Source: a virus. From it: 31,494 nucleotides of DNA. Position numbers and translations under genes: made by a program. Positions 6,479-15,275 of the stretch are shown in pieces; the stretch's first letter is position 1; each line of letters starts with the position of its first letter. The notes beneath the pieces were generated by a model that made no database searches, had not been told where the DNA came from, and worked only from the letters and a program-made list of their open reading frames with translations. The stretch lies in the IMG/VR virus record IMGVR_UViG_3300042301_001347, positions 1 to 31,494 of that record. One strand, given 5' to 3'.

Positions 6479-9400
6479 ATGGCTGTCGATCCAAAATTCA
6501 ACTGGGTGCGCTCGCTCGTCCAGGGCAGCTCAACGGAGAACCTGGCAGGGACCAAGTGGCCGACGGCTGTCACAGGCAGCACAGCCGGGGCGGACTATCT
6601 CGGTCTGGCGAACGGTGACCTGACTGTGTCGCCGACGTCAGCTATCGTGGCTGGCGACTTCGACGCCGCCTCGTGGCCGACGACGATCTCGATGATTCGG
6701 CAACTGGTCATCACCAACAAATCCCCGTGGACTCCCGGCGCACGCATCCTCGAATGCGAGGATATGATCCTTGCGCAAGACGCATCTACCGGTCTGCTCC
6801 GGGTTTTGTACCCTGATGGCACGCAGACGCAGATCACCGTGCAGGTGCCCGCAACCGGGCAGTACACACTTGAGGTCACATCCTGGACCGCTCTTGGGAG
6901 TACCCTCACCGACTACGGCATTTACGTAGGGCGTTTCGGTACGTGGGGGGCTAACGGCAGTACGTACGCCGCCAACTACCGCGCCGGCCTCGGCGGTCAG
7001 AGTACGTTCGCTCCAAAGACCGGCTTCACACGAGTCGGCGGCGGGTCACAGACCCAGTCCCTGCTGACCTCCCCTGACTTCACAATCACGAAGAACATCG
7101 CTGTTGCCGGCTACCCACCGGCGGCGGGCGCAGTGCTGGCTGTCGTCCCAACCTCCAGAGTGATAAAGCGGACCGAGTGGTCTTTCAACCCGACCGCCAC
7201 TCTGCCTGGCTCTTCTGGTAGCCGCACGGAGCTGACGCGTTCCTATTCCTCCGGCTCAATCACGTGGCGCATCGGAGCTGGCACGACAGCTTGCCCATAC
7301 TTCACCGCCACGGTCAACGTGGCTGGAATGACAGAACTCCAAGCCGCCACGGTGGCGGCGCAATCTCTGGCGGCACAAGTCACCGCTGCGTTTGCGTCGC
7401 TCAAGGCTGCGGAAGCCCAAGTACGTGAGAACTCAACCAGTTCGCCCGGCGGAGACAGTCAGGGGCGCACAGGGACGATCTACACTTTCTACGACGAGGT
7501 CGTCGTCAAAGTACCGATGACCAACGCCACGATGACGTGGCCGGTCAGCGCAGTTGAGCTCAGCAACGTTGTCTACGTGGGTGACCCAACTGCATACACT
7601 TCCGCACTCAGCGCACAGAACGCACTGTTTGAGACGCAGGGTGTCTACGGCGCAGGCGCTGGCCTGGCCACCACACTGACGTTCACAATCACTGGCGCGA
7701 CGCACCCGGACAACGGTTCGGCAGTCGCTGCGCTGTACAGTCCTGCCGCGCTGGCCATCGCCACGACGCCGTCGCCCCTCGACGCAGCGAACTTCTTCGC
7801 CGCCCAGCTCGCCTCCGAGGCCACGTCCTCGACGACGACGATCGGCAACACGACAATTCTGACGCTCGTCACGAAGTCGCCGATGACGATCACGCAGAGC
7901 CAGCTGAACCAGATCACAGTCGGTCGGCGCGTGGCGACTGTGTCCGGCGTGGACCGGCTGTACGGCTTCAGGCTGACGCTGTCGAAGTCAGAGGACGCCG
8001 TCATCTCATTGCCGTGGGCAACCGGAGCGATCCCACCAGTGACGACCGGCTCTACGCCGACAGTTTGGGACGACGCGTTCAACGCGTCGGACACCATTAC
8101 GAACGCTGGACGGACGGCGACATTCTCTAGCTACGCGGGCGGGCACGTCCGCACCGTCCACGGCAAGACATCAGGGGTGTGGTATTTTGAGGTCGACCTG
8201 AGCGACCAAGGCTCGGCGGGCGTCAACTATGGCCTGGCCGGGGTAATTGACTCGACAGCTCTTCATGTAGAGGCGCTGGCTTCCCCCAGCTTTGTCGCCC
8301 CGCAGGTTAGCTGGTACGCCGCGAACGGTTCCATCTATGTCGGGGACGTCGCCACCGGCGTCCTGTCCTGCACAACGCCGTTTATTGTTGGTGTCGAGCT
8401 GAACGCTGGGACCCGGCAAGTCAGGTTCTACACAACCAGCGGCACAAGCTCCTGGTACACCCTGGCCGGCACAGGGGCCATCTTCGGGGCATTCAGTTCT
8501 GGCGCGAGTGCGGAAGCCATCGGAACGATCAACGCTGGGCAGGCCGCGTTCATGTACGGGCTCCCATCGAGCGCAAGTCCTTGGGGTAGTGGCGGCGGCA
8601 GCAGCACAGACCCGAACACCATGCTGCTGATGCACTTCGATGAAGCCAGTGGCACGACGCTGGCAGACGAGGCGGGGCGTACGTTCGCGACCACCGACGT
8701 GTCGGCCATCACGACTGCGAGCGGCAGGTTCAGCAGGGGGGTATTCCCAGCCGCTGATGCGTGGGCTGGCGCAGCGGGAAGTTCGCCAGTGAACATCTCG
8801 AGCGGGGTATTCACAATAGAGTTTTTTCTGGCCCGGCGCGGTTCTGGAGCGACAGGCTCATACGAGGTCGTGCTCTCACAAACGACTTCTCCAGGCACGT
8901 GGTCGGACGGCGTGGTCATGTTTGTGGACGGGACAAACAACACCATCGCTGCGTACGTCGGCGGTACGCCAACAGGCGTGGTCACCATCGGCTCTACTGC
9001 CGGTACATGGCAGCATATCGCGCTCGTACGAACTGGCTCGGGTTCCGGCGATACAAAGCTGTATGTGGATGGTGTGGGAACAGGATTCACCACAGCGTAC
9101 AGTCACGCCAATGTCAACCCCTACATCGGTGATTCTGGGCCTGGGGCCGGGTACACGCTCCGCTCAATCGGCATCGACGAGCTGCGCATCAGCAACGTTG
9201 CTCGGTACACAGCCAACTTCACGCCACCGACCGCGCCGTTCACCTACGGCAGCTCTGGCGCAAGCTACCGCTATTACCACCTTGCCGGGTTCGACATGCC
9301 GGGTACGGTCGCGGCACTCTGGCTGTCTGAGCTCCAGCTGTGGGAGAGCGACACCGTCAGAGCCAACGGTGTGGCCTGGCATGCGACGGTCGGCACGAAC

Positions 9401-11236
9401 CAGGGGTATCCGCCCAGCGACGGTATTCTCGAAGACGGTGACCTAACCACTGCGTCCACCTCATACTGGGCCACGGACTTCGTATCCTATCCCGGAGTCG
9501 GCCTTAGCCCAGACCTGTCGCTGAACTACGACCTCGGTTCAGCGAAGCTCGCCACCGGGTTCAAGTACGCGCTTCCTTCGGGCGGCACTACTCCGCCGAA
9601 CCTGGCTGGCATGTCGTTCGACGTCTACGGCTCGAACGCTGAGTTTGCTTACTCACCGACCAACCAGACGACATGGACGTTCATCAACCGCGTGACCATC
9701 CCCGCCGACCCGGCCCCCGGTGTGCTGTCGCCGTTCATCGAGTTCTATTCGGCACCGCCGACCGTCGACGTGACGGGCGCAGGCTACAACGACCTCGACG
9801 ACTTCACCGGCTTCGGTACCGGCAACCAGCAGGCCACGGCACCGGACTCCTTCGGCATCAGCCTCGTGGACCTGGACGACTTCACAGTCCTGACCGTCGC
9901 CTACGTCGATGCAGCCGACATCACCGGCACCAGCTCCCAGACCCTGGCGGCGTTCACGAACGCCGGTTCCGGCGTGGCCGCGACGCCGACGGACGTCACT
10001 GGCGACCCGACCGGCCAGCTCGATGACTTCACGTGCTCTGCCGACGGCGTGGCGGACATGCCGCTGGAGCTCACAGCTGACTACACGCTGGAAGACTTCG
10101 CCTCGATAGCGGTCGGTCTGTTCCTGGCCCCGATCGAAGGCGAGAGCGACCAGACTCTGGAGGACCTCGTCACCACTGACTCCGCCGTCGACATCATCAC
10201 GCCGCCCACTGCACAGGTGGTCGCCACACTCCCGGCGCTGCGCGGGACCGCCACGGGCAAGCCCGCGCAGTTCGACGGTGCGCTCATCACCCTGCCACTC
10301 ATGACAGGTACGGCACGCGGTGGGCATCAGGCGGTGAACACACTGCCTGCGCTCACCGGCGCTGCCACCGGCACGACCGTGGCCATGGCCCGGGCGATCA
10401 TGACTCTGCCGATGCTCTCAGTCGAGGCAACGGGGCGCGTGTCCGGCCAGTCGTCTGTCCAGCGCAGCCTGCCTGCCCTGACAGGTACGGCGTTCGGCGG
10501 CGCACAGGCTGAGGCGACCCTGCCAGAGATGACGGGTGCAGCCAGTGTCACGAACGGTAACGTCGCCCGCGTAACCGCCGTGCTGCCGCGCCTCACGCTG
10601 CAGGCCAGTGGGTACAGGGACGACACGGCGAGAGTCAACGCCGTCCTGCCGATGCTGGTGGTGACGCCATCAGCGACCGCACGGATCACTCTGCCTGCCC
10701 TGTTTGTCACCGCTCATGCGCAGCCCGTCCTTACCGACACGTTCGAGGCGTACGTGCTGAACATGACCCAGCCGCTGGACGACAACCCACGCAACAACTT
10801 CGAGGCGAAGGTCGAGCAGGTGACGCGCTACACAAACTGGCCGTTCGTCCAGGTCGTTCGCCTGAACAACACCTACTACGGTGTCGCCGCTGACGGACTC
10901 TATGAGCTGGGCGGCACGACCGACGACGGCGAGCCGATCGCATGGGCGTTCGAGACGTGCAAGACGGACTTCTCCGACCCGCACAAGAAGACCGTGGCGT
11001 CAGCCTATATCGGTGGACAGGCCGGGCCCGAGGTGACATACACCCTGCGCTCCGGTGACGACGCCGACCGCATGTATGACTACGTGACCACGAAGATCAT
11101 CCAAAAGCGCAACCACCGTCAGAAGTTCGGCCTGGGCCGACGTACACGGTACTACTCGTTCGGGCTGGCAGGTACTGGCGACGCAGCCATCGACATGCTG
11201 GAGTTCGAACTCGCCAACACAACCCGGAGGATTTAA
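6479..11236 (+). CDS. 1585-aa multidomain tail/adhesion protein
   Basis: Starts at ATG 6479 with a CAGGAG ribosome site. A beta-rich N-terminal region comes first. Residues about 529-705 resemble a SPRY-like sandwich (VWYFEVDL, SWYAANGSIYVG). Residues about 715-925 form a LamG/concanavalin-like jelly roll, with MLLMHFDE, WQHIALVR, KLYVDGV and IDELRISNVARY as diagnostic pieces. Residues about 930-1080 resemble an F5/8 type C sugar-binding fold. Residues about 1100-1240 repeat an LDDFT/LEDF motif. Residues about 1247-1413 hold nine copies of a short xLPxLTGxAxG repeat. The C-terminal domain (about 1421-1585) has a GVAADGLYEL and RTRYYSFGL signature known from phage tail proteins. The carbohydrate-binding-type domains make it a strong candidate for host recognition or tail assembly. 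Confidence 0.82.
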   Translation: MAVDPKFNWVRSLVQGSSTENLAGTKWPTAVTGSTAGADYLGLANGDLTVSPTSAIVAGDFDAASWPTTISMIRQLVITNKSPWTPGARILECEDMILAQDASTGLLRVLYPDGTQTQITVQVPATGQYTLEVTSWTALGSTLTDYGIYVGRFGTWGANGSTYAANYRAGLGGQSTFAPKTGFTRVGGGSQTQSLLTSPDFTITKNIAVAGYPPAAGAVLAVVPTSRVIKRTEWSFNPTATLPGSSGSRTELTRSYSSGSITWRIGAGTTACPYFTATVNVAGMTELQAATVAAQSLAAQVTAAFASLKAAEAQVRENSTSSPGGDSQGRTGTIYTFYDEVVVKVPMTNATMTWPVSAVELSNVVYVGDPTAYTSALSAQNALFETQGVYGAGAGLATTLTFTITGATHPDNGSAVAALYSPAALAIATTPSPLDAANFFAAQLASEATSSTTTIGNTTILTLVTKSPMTITQSQLNQITVGRRVATVSGVDRLYGFRLTLSKSEDAVISLPWATGAIPPVTTGSTPTVWDDAFNASDTITNAGRTATFSSYAGGHVRTVHGKTSGVWYFEVDLSDQGSAGVNYGLAGVIDSTALHVEALASPSFVAPQVSWYAANGSIYVGDVATGVLSCTTPFIVGVELNAGTRQVRFYTTSGTSSWYTLAGTGAIFGAFSSGASAEAIGTINAGQAAFMYGLPSSASPWGSGGGSSTDPNTMLLMHFDEASGTTLADEAGRTFATTDVSAITTASGRFSRGVFPAADAWAGAAGSSPVNISSGVFTIEFFLARRGSGATGSYEVVLSQTTSPGTWSDGVVMFVDGTNNTIAAYVGGTPTGVVTIGSTAGTWQHIALVRTGSGSGDTKLYVDGVGTGFTTAYSHANVNPYIGDSGPGAGYTLRSIGIDELRISNVARYTANFTPPTAPFTYGSSGASYRYYHLAGFDMPGTVAALWLSELQLWESDTVRANGVAWHATVGTNQGYPPSDGILEDGDLTTASTSYWATDFVSYPGVGLSPDLSLNYDLGSAKLATGFKYALPSGGTTPPNLAGMSFDVYGSNAEFAYSPTNQTTWTFINRVTIPADPAPGVLSPFIEFYSAPPTVDVTGAGYNDLDDFTGFGTGNQQATAPDSFGISLVDLDDFTVLTVAYVDAADITGTSSQTLAAFTNAGSGVAATPTDVTGDPTGQLDDFTCSADGVADMPLELTADYTLEDFASIAVGLFLAPIEGESDQTLEDLVTTDSAVDIITPPTAQVVATLPALRGTATGKPAQFDGALITLPLMTGTARGGHQAVNTLPALTGAATGTTVAMARAIMTLPMLSVEATGRVSGQSSVQRSLPALTGTAFGGAQAEATLPEMTGAASVTNGNVARVTAVLPRLTLQASGYRDDTARVNAVLPMLVVTPSATARITLPALFVTAHAQPVLTDTFEAYVLNMTQPLDDNPRNNFEAKVEQVTRYTNWPFVQVVRLNNTYYGVAADGLYELGGTTDDGEPIAWAFETCKTDFSDPHKKTVASAYIGGQAGPEVTYTLRSGDDADRMYDYVTTKIIQKRNHRQKFGLGRRTRYYSFGLAGTGDAAIDMLEFELANTTRRI

Positions 11237-11239
11237 GCC

Positions 11240-13132
11240 ATGGCCATTACAGTAGGTGAGATCACATCGGCCGCGAACGCGCAGGCCGCTGTCGCACAGG
11301 GGATGGTAGGTCAGGCGCAGTCCGCGCTCGACTCCGCCATCTCGGCAGCACAGTCCATCGTTCTCCTGGGCGCACCCACGCCGGTCACGACACCGACGGA
11401 CATGAAGCCCATTGACATCCCCAAGCTGCCGAACCTCACGAACGTCGCGATCCCTGCGCTCGGGACGCAGCCGCAGAAGCCGAGCGTCCAGCAGATCACA
11501 CCTCAGTTCAACACTGTCGTGCCTGCACTGACAGCGGTGATGCCCCAGACCAACATCCCGGCGCTCCCTGCCGCGCTGACGGCGCTGCAGGCCACGATGC
11601 CGCAGGTGACGATGCCTACGGGCATACCGTCCGCGCCGAACGCTTTCGCGGGTACAGTGCCTACGCTGTCGTCAGTCAGCCTACCCAGCGCACCGAGCAT
11701 CTCCCAACCGGGGTTTGCCGGTCAGCGCCCGACCGACATCACGCTGTCGACCGACCCTGACACGTTCGCTGAGGCGTTCGACCGGGTCAGCCACTCGATG
11801 ATGGCGGACATCAACAATCAGGTGTCGACGTACCTGAACGAAATCTCGCCTGACCACGGGCGCATGTACAACGACCTCGTGGCCAAGCTACACGAGTTCG
11901 CGTCCGGCCAGACTGAGACGGGCTTCAGCCCGGCGGTCGAGAACGCCATCTATGAGCGCAGCAAGAGCAAGACGAATGCCGAGACCACCCGTGTGCAGCA
12001 GGACGCGCTCCTCACCGCAGCACGCCGTGGGTTCACACTGCCCAGCGGTGCGCTCATGTCCGCCATGCAGCAGGCACGGCAGGCCGGTGCCGACAACAAC
12101 GCCACCGCAGCCCGCGAGATCGTCGTGCAGCAGGCTGAGCTCCAGCAGAAGAACATGCAGTTCGCCCTGTCTGCGATCAACGAGCTGCACAAGACCACCA
12201 TCACTGCCAGCCTGTCATACCAGCAGAACGTGATCCAGCTGGCGGGCATGGCCATCCAGTACGCCAGCCAGCTGATCGACGCGCTGATCAAGATGGATCA
12301 GATGCTGGTCCAGGTCTACAACGCGAAGCTCGAAGGCTACAAGGCCGACGCCAGCGTGTTCGAGACGCTGATCCAGGCAGGCATGCGGCAGGTGGAGCTG
12401 TACAAAGCCCGCATCCAGGGCGAGATGGCGAAGGTCGAGGTGGACAAGGCCCGGGTCGATGCCTACAAGTCCCAGGTCGAGGCTCACAAGGCCGCGGTCG
12501 ATGCCTACGGCTCGAATGTGCAGGCCATCGTGGCGCTGGCGAACCTTGAGAAGATCAAGGTCGATGTGTTCCAGGCACAGGTGCAGGCGTTCAGTGCCGA
12601 AGCCCAGGCCAAGGCCGTTGAGTTCCAGGGCTATGCGGCTGCGTGGAATGGTGAGGAGGCCAAGACCCGGGCGTACGCCGCCCAGGTACAGGCGTACTCC
12701 ACCCAGGTCGAAGCCTTCCGCACCACAATCGCTGCCGAGGGCGAGCGCATCCGTGCGCTGGGTATCTCGAACCAGAGCGAGCTGGGCGCCTACGAGGCCG
12801 AGGTCCGCGCATGGGGTACACAGGCCCAGGCGAACGCCACAGTCGTGAGCGCCCAGCTCGACCAGCAGAAGACGATGATCAACGCCTACGATGCCGGGAG
12901 CCGTGCCGTCATCGCGCAGGCGTCGGCTGAGGCCGAGCGGTTCCGGGCTCTGTCTACAGTCGCCATCGAGAACGCGAAGATGCAGAACACGCTCATCACA
13001 GAGCAGGGGCGCATCTCCGTGGAGAACATCAAGATGGCCGCGTCAACCGCCGCATCTGTGGGCGACACCTACGGTCGGATGGCCGGTGCAGCAGTGTCTG
13101 GTGCTACCACATTGCTCGGCGCAATCGCCTAA
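11240..13132 (+). CDS. Long helical-repeat virion protein, 630 aa
   Basis: ATG 11240 follows the previous stop by 3 bp with a CGGAGG ribosome site. Residues 1-30 are helical. Residues about 45-150 are a Pro-rich spacer with recurring PALP/ATMPQ/TMPTG units. Residues from about 170 to the end are almost entirely helical. From about residue 370 a repeating pattern of charged, Ala-rich turns with VDAY, VEAH, VQAF, VQAY and VEAF appears every 7 to 11 residues, typical of a long coiled coil. The C-terminus (AAVSGATTLLGAIA) is apolar and Gly/Ala-rich. Its position between the adhesion protein and the ejection-type proteins suggests a structural rod or internal virion component. I do not recognise an enzyme domain. 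Confidence 0.75.
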   Translation: MAITVGEITSAANAQAAVAQGMVGQAQSALDSAISAAQSIVLLGAPTPVTTPTDMKPIDIPKLPNLTNVAIPALGTQPQKPSVQQITPQFNTVVPALTAVMPQTNIPALPAALTALQATMPQVTMPTGIPSAPNAFAGTVPTLSSVSLPSAPSISQPGFAGQRPTDITLSTDPDTFAEAFDRVSHSMMADINNQVSTYLNEISPDHGRMYNDLVAKLHEFASGQTETGFSPAVENAIYERSKSKTNAETTRVQQDALLTAARRGFTLPSGALMSAMQQARQAGADNNATAAREIVVQQAELQQKNMQFALSAINELHKTTITASLSYQQNVIQLAGMAIQYASQLIDALIKMDQMLVQVYNAKLEGYKADASVFETLIQAGMRQVELYKARIQGEMAKVEVDKARVDAYKSQVEAHKAAVDAYGSNVQAIVALANLEKIKVDVFQAQVQAFSAEAQAKAVEFQGYAAAWNGEEAKTRAYAAQVQAYSTQVEAFRTTIAAEGERIRALGISNQSELGAYEAEVRAWGTQAQANATVVSAQLDQQKTMINAYDAGSRAVIAQASAEAERFRALSTVAIENAKMQNTLITEQGRISVENIKMAASTAASVGDTYGRMAGAAVSGATTLLGAIA

Positions 13133-13158
13133 GCTCTAACGTCGATCTGCCTTAGAAT

Positions 13159-13185
13159 CGGGCCCAGAATCTATTCTGGAGCCCG
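13159..13185 (+). promoter_or_regulatory. Hairpin covering the ribosome site of the next gene
   Basis: An imperfect inverted repeat pairs 13159-13170 with 13173-13185: four outer CGGG/CCCG pairs, one C-G pair, a bulged A at 13180, then CCAGAAT/ATTCTGG. The GGAG at 13178-13181 is the only good Shine-Dalgarno sequence for ATG 13188 and lies inside the 3' arm. Folding of the message would hide it. There is no T-run after the hairpin, so it does not look like an intrinsic terminator. Confidence 0.6.
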
Positions 13186-13187
13186 AT

Positions 13188-15272
13188 ATGGCCGCATCAA
13201 TCGCAGAAGCCCTTCGCGCCGCCGAAGGCAAAGCCCCTGCTGGGTGGGTACCCCCGAAAGCACAAGGGGTGGTCGACCCAAACATGGCGCTTGAGCCCAA
13301 GGGTGCCAAGACCGCCAACCCCCTCAAACTCACTCCCGGAAAGACGGGCGTACCCGAGGCCCCCGGCTGGACGACCTCAAAAGGGTTCGCGCCAGCAGGG
13401 CCAAACTCTGGTCCCCAAGTCGCGATGGGTGCGCCAAACCAGGGGCCCCAGATCAGGATGGGCGCACCGAACCAGGGGCCGCAGGTGGGCATGGGCGCAC
13501 CGAATCAAGGGCCCCACACGAACCACATGGGTGGACCGAACGTCGGGCCGCAGCCCGGTATGGGGCCGAACGCTGGGCCACAGCTTCAGAACATGGGCGA
13601 CGTACGGAACCCAAACGTGGGTAGGGCGCCCGTCCCACCCGTCCCGCCAGACGGTCCGACAGCAAAACCTCTGGGTGCGTCCGGGGGACCCAACGTGCCT
13701 GTGGGTGCAGGGCAGTTCGGACCGGCTGCGGCGGGGTTCCTCATCCAGCAGGCGGGGAAAGGGGTCGGTGCCCCAACCAGCCAGTTCACCGGGCCCATCA
13801 CGATCGGTCCCGAAGCGGCCAGCCGCATCCCGACCGACACAGGGCCGGTCAACGCTCCTGCACGGGAGTACAACTTCTGGAGGGACACAGAGACAGGCCG
13901 GAACCTGAATAACCTGTCAAACGCTTCCGCGATGATCCCTGCCGCCGGGGCGCTCGCGGCGACAGGCAAGATTTCTGCAGGGGTCAATTCCGCTGCACGT
14001 TCGGCCCACGCTGTGGACCAGGGTTTCGCGCTCGGTAACCTGAAGGACGCCTACGCCCAGAAACCACAGGCGATCACAGCCGTTCCGGCGACCGCCAAGC
14101 CCACCCCACCCATCGCCCCGAGCCCAGATCAGCGCGTGGCGCGGAACCGCCCGGGCGCATCAGGTGAGTCCCTGAAGGGCGCGTACGGCGACTTCTCCCC
14201 GGCAGGCACGTTCGGCGACGGCTACACCGACATGGGCGGTGGCATCGCTGGCAAGGGCTCAGGCTCTCGTGGCCAGTTCAACGACTTCACCAACATTGGG
14301 GTGAATGGCCAGCCCGTGCCGATGTCCACACGTGACTCGCGTACGCCTGACCAGATCGCCAACGCGGCGCGGATCAACGCCGACACCGCGAAGTTCGTCG
14401 CCCAACGCGAGCAGGAGCGCCGTGGCGACCCGTACCAGAACGCCCTGAACGCAGCGGCGCAACAGATCGGCATCCCTCTCAGCCAGATGACGCCGCGCAC
14501 GATGGCCCTCGCCACGCAGATGGCCCAGGCCAGCACACAGGCGCAAGTCCAGACCGCTGGCGACCGCATGCGGTCGGCAGACACGCGTCGGGGTCAAGAC
14601 ATCCAGCTGGAGACTGCGGCCCTGCCCGAGCGCCTGCGCCTCGAAGCGGCACAGCGCCAGCGCGAGGCTATCGGTCAGGCATTTGCGCAGGCCGAGGGTG
14701 ACCCCGGCAGGATGGCGAAGATTCTCATGGGGGCGGGTTATGCGGACCCGGCAAAGAACGCTATGGACTACGCTTCTGCGGAGACGGCCCAGACCAAGAA
14801 CGTCACTGACGTGACCCGCAACCTGCTGGCCCCCATGTCCATCGTGAGGAACGACAAAAATGAGGACGTGGTCAGCCCTGCGCTGCAGGCCCGGAACGAA
14901 GGGCTGCTGCGTCAGATGGTGGCGAACTACGACCAGCTCAGCGCACCGGAGCAGGCCGCTGCCATGAAGCAGTATGCCCCGGCGCTCAACGTGTTGAACG
15001 GTATGAACGAGCGGCGCAAGGACACGCTCGGCAAGGCATGGGGTCTCGACCAGAGCCCGGAAATCTCTACCCTGCCGAGTGCAGCGGATTTGGCCGGGGC
15101 GCGCATGGAGAACGTCGGGCTGTGGGAAGGGTGGACCACGCCAGGTGCAGAGATCGGCGACACCGCACTGCGTCTACCGGGCGGACAAACCCGCTACATC
15201 AACAAAGACCGCATGACCGAGGCAGAGCAGGCGTTCCTCGCTTCTCGTGGCGTGAAGCTCGGCAAGGAGTAA
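13188..15272 (+). CDS. Internal virion protein with Gly/Pro/Asn repeats, 694 aa
   Basis: ATG 13188 follows a GGAG ribosome site that lies in a hairpin. Residues about 71-145 contain at least six degenerate copies of an 11-residue unit close to MGAPNQGPQVG. The region to residue 200 is low-complexity and probably disordered. Residues about 225-300 and 380-690 are helical, with charged Gln/Ala/Arg-rich stretches. There is no signal peptide and no catalytic motif. It is the partner gene immediately before the giant 2450-aa protein, separated by 3 bp. That arrangement resembles podoviral internal virion or ejection protein operons, so an internal virion role is inferred. Confidence 0.7.
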   Translation: MAASIAEALRAAEGKAPAGWVPPKAQGVVDPNMALEPKGAKTANPLKLTPGKTGVPEAPGWTTSKGFAPAGPNSGPQVAMGAPNQGPQIRMGAPNQGPQVGMGAPNQGPHTNHMGGPNVGPQPGMGPNAGPQLQNMGDVRNPNVGRAPVPPVPPDGPTAKPLGASGGPNVPVGAGQFGPAAAGFLIQQAGKGVGAPTSQFTGPITIGPEAASRIPTDTGPVNAPAREYNFWRDTETGRNLNNLSNASAMIPAAGALAATGKISAGVNSAARSAHAVDQGFALGNLKDAYAQKPQAITAVPATAKPTPPIAPSPDQRVARNRPGASGESLKGAYGDFSPAGTFGDGYTDMGGGIAGKGSGSRGQFNDFTNIGVNGQPVPMSTRDSRTPDQIANAARINADTAKFVAQREQERRGDPYQNALNAAAQQIGIPLSQMTPRTMALATQMAQASTQAQVQTAGDRMRSADTRRGQDIQLETAALPERLRLEAAQRQREAIGQAFAQAEGDPGRMAKILMGAGYADPAKNAMDYASAETAQTKNVTDVTRNLLAPMSIVRNDKNEDVVSPALQARNEGLLRQMVANYDQLSAPEQAAAMKQYAPALNVLNGMNERRKDTLGKAWGLDQSPEISTLPSAADLAGARMENVGLWEGWTTPGAEIGDTALRLPGGQTRYINKDRMTEAEQAFLASRGVKLGKE

Positions 15273-15275
15273 GAC

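Noticed and set aside
6479-11236. A diversity-generating retroelement target in the adhesion gene
   Set aside because: No reverse transcriptase gene or template repeat was seen anywhere in the window.
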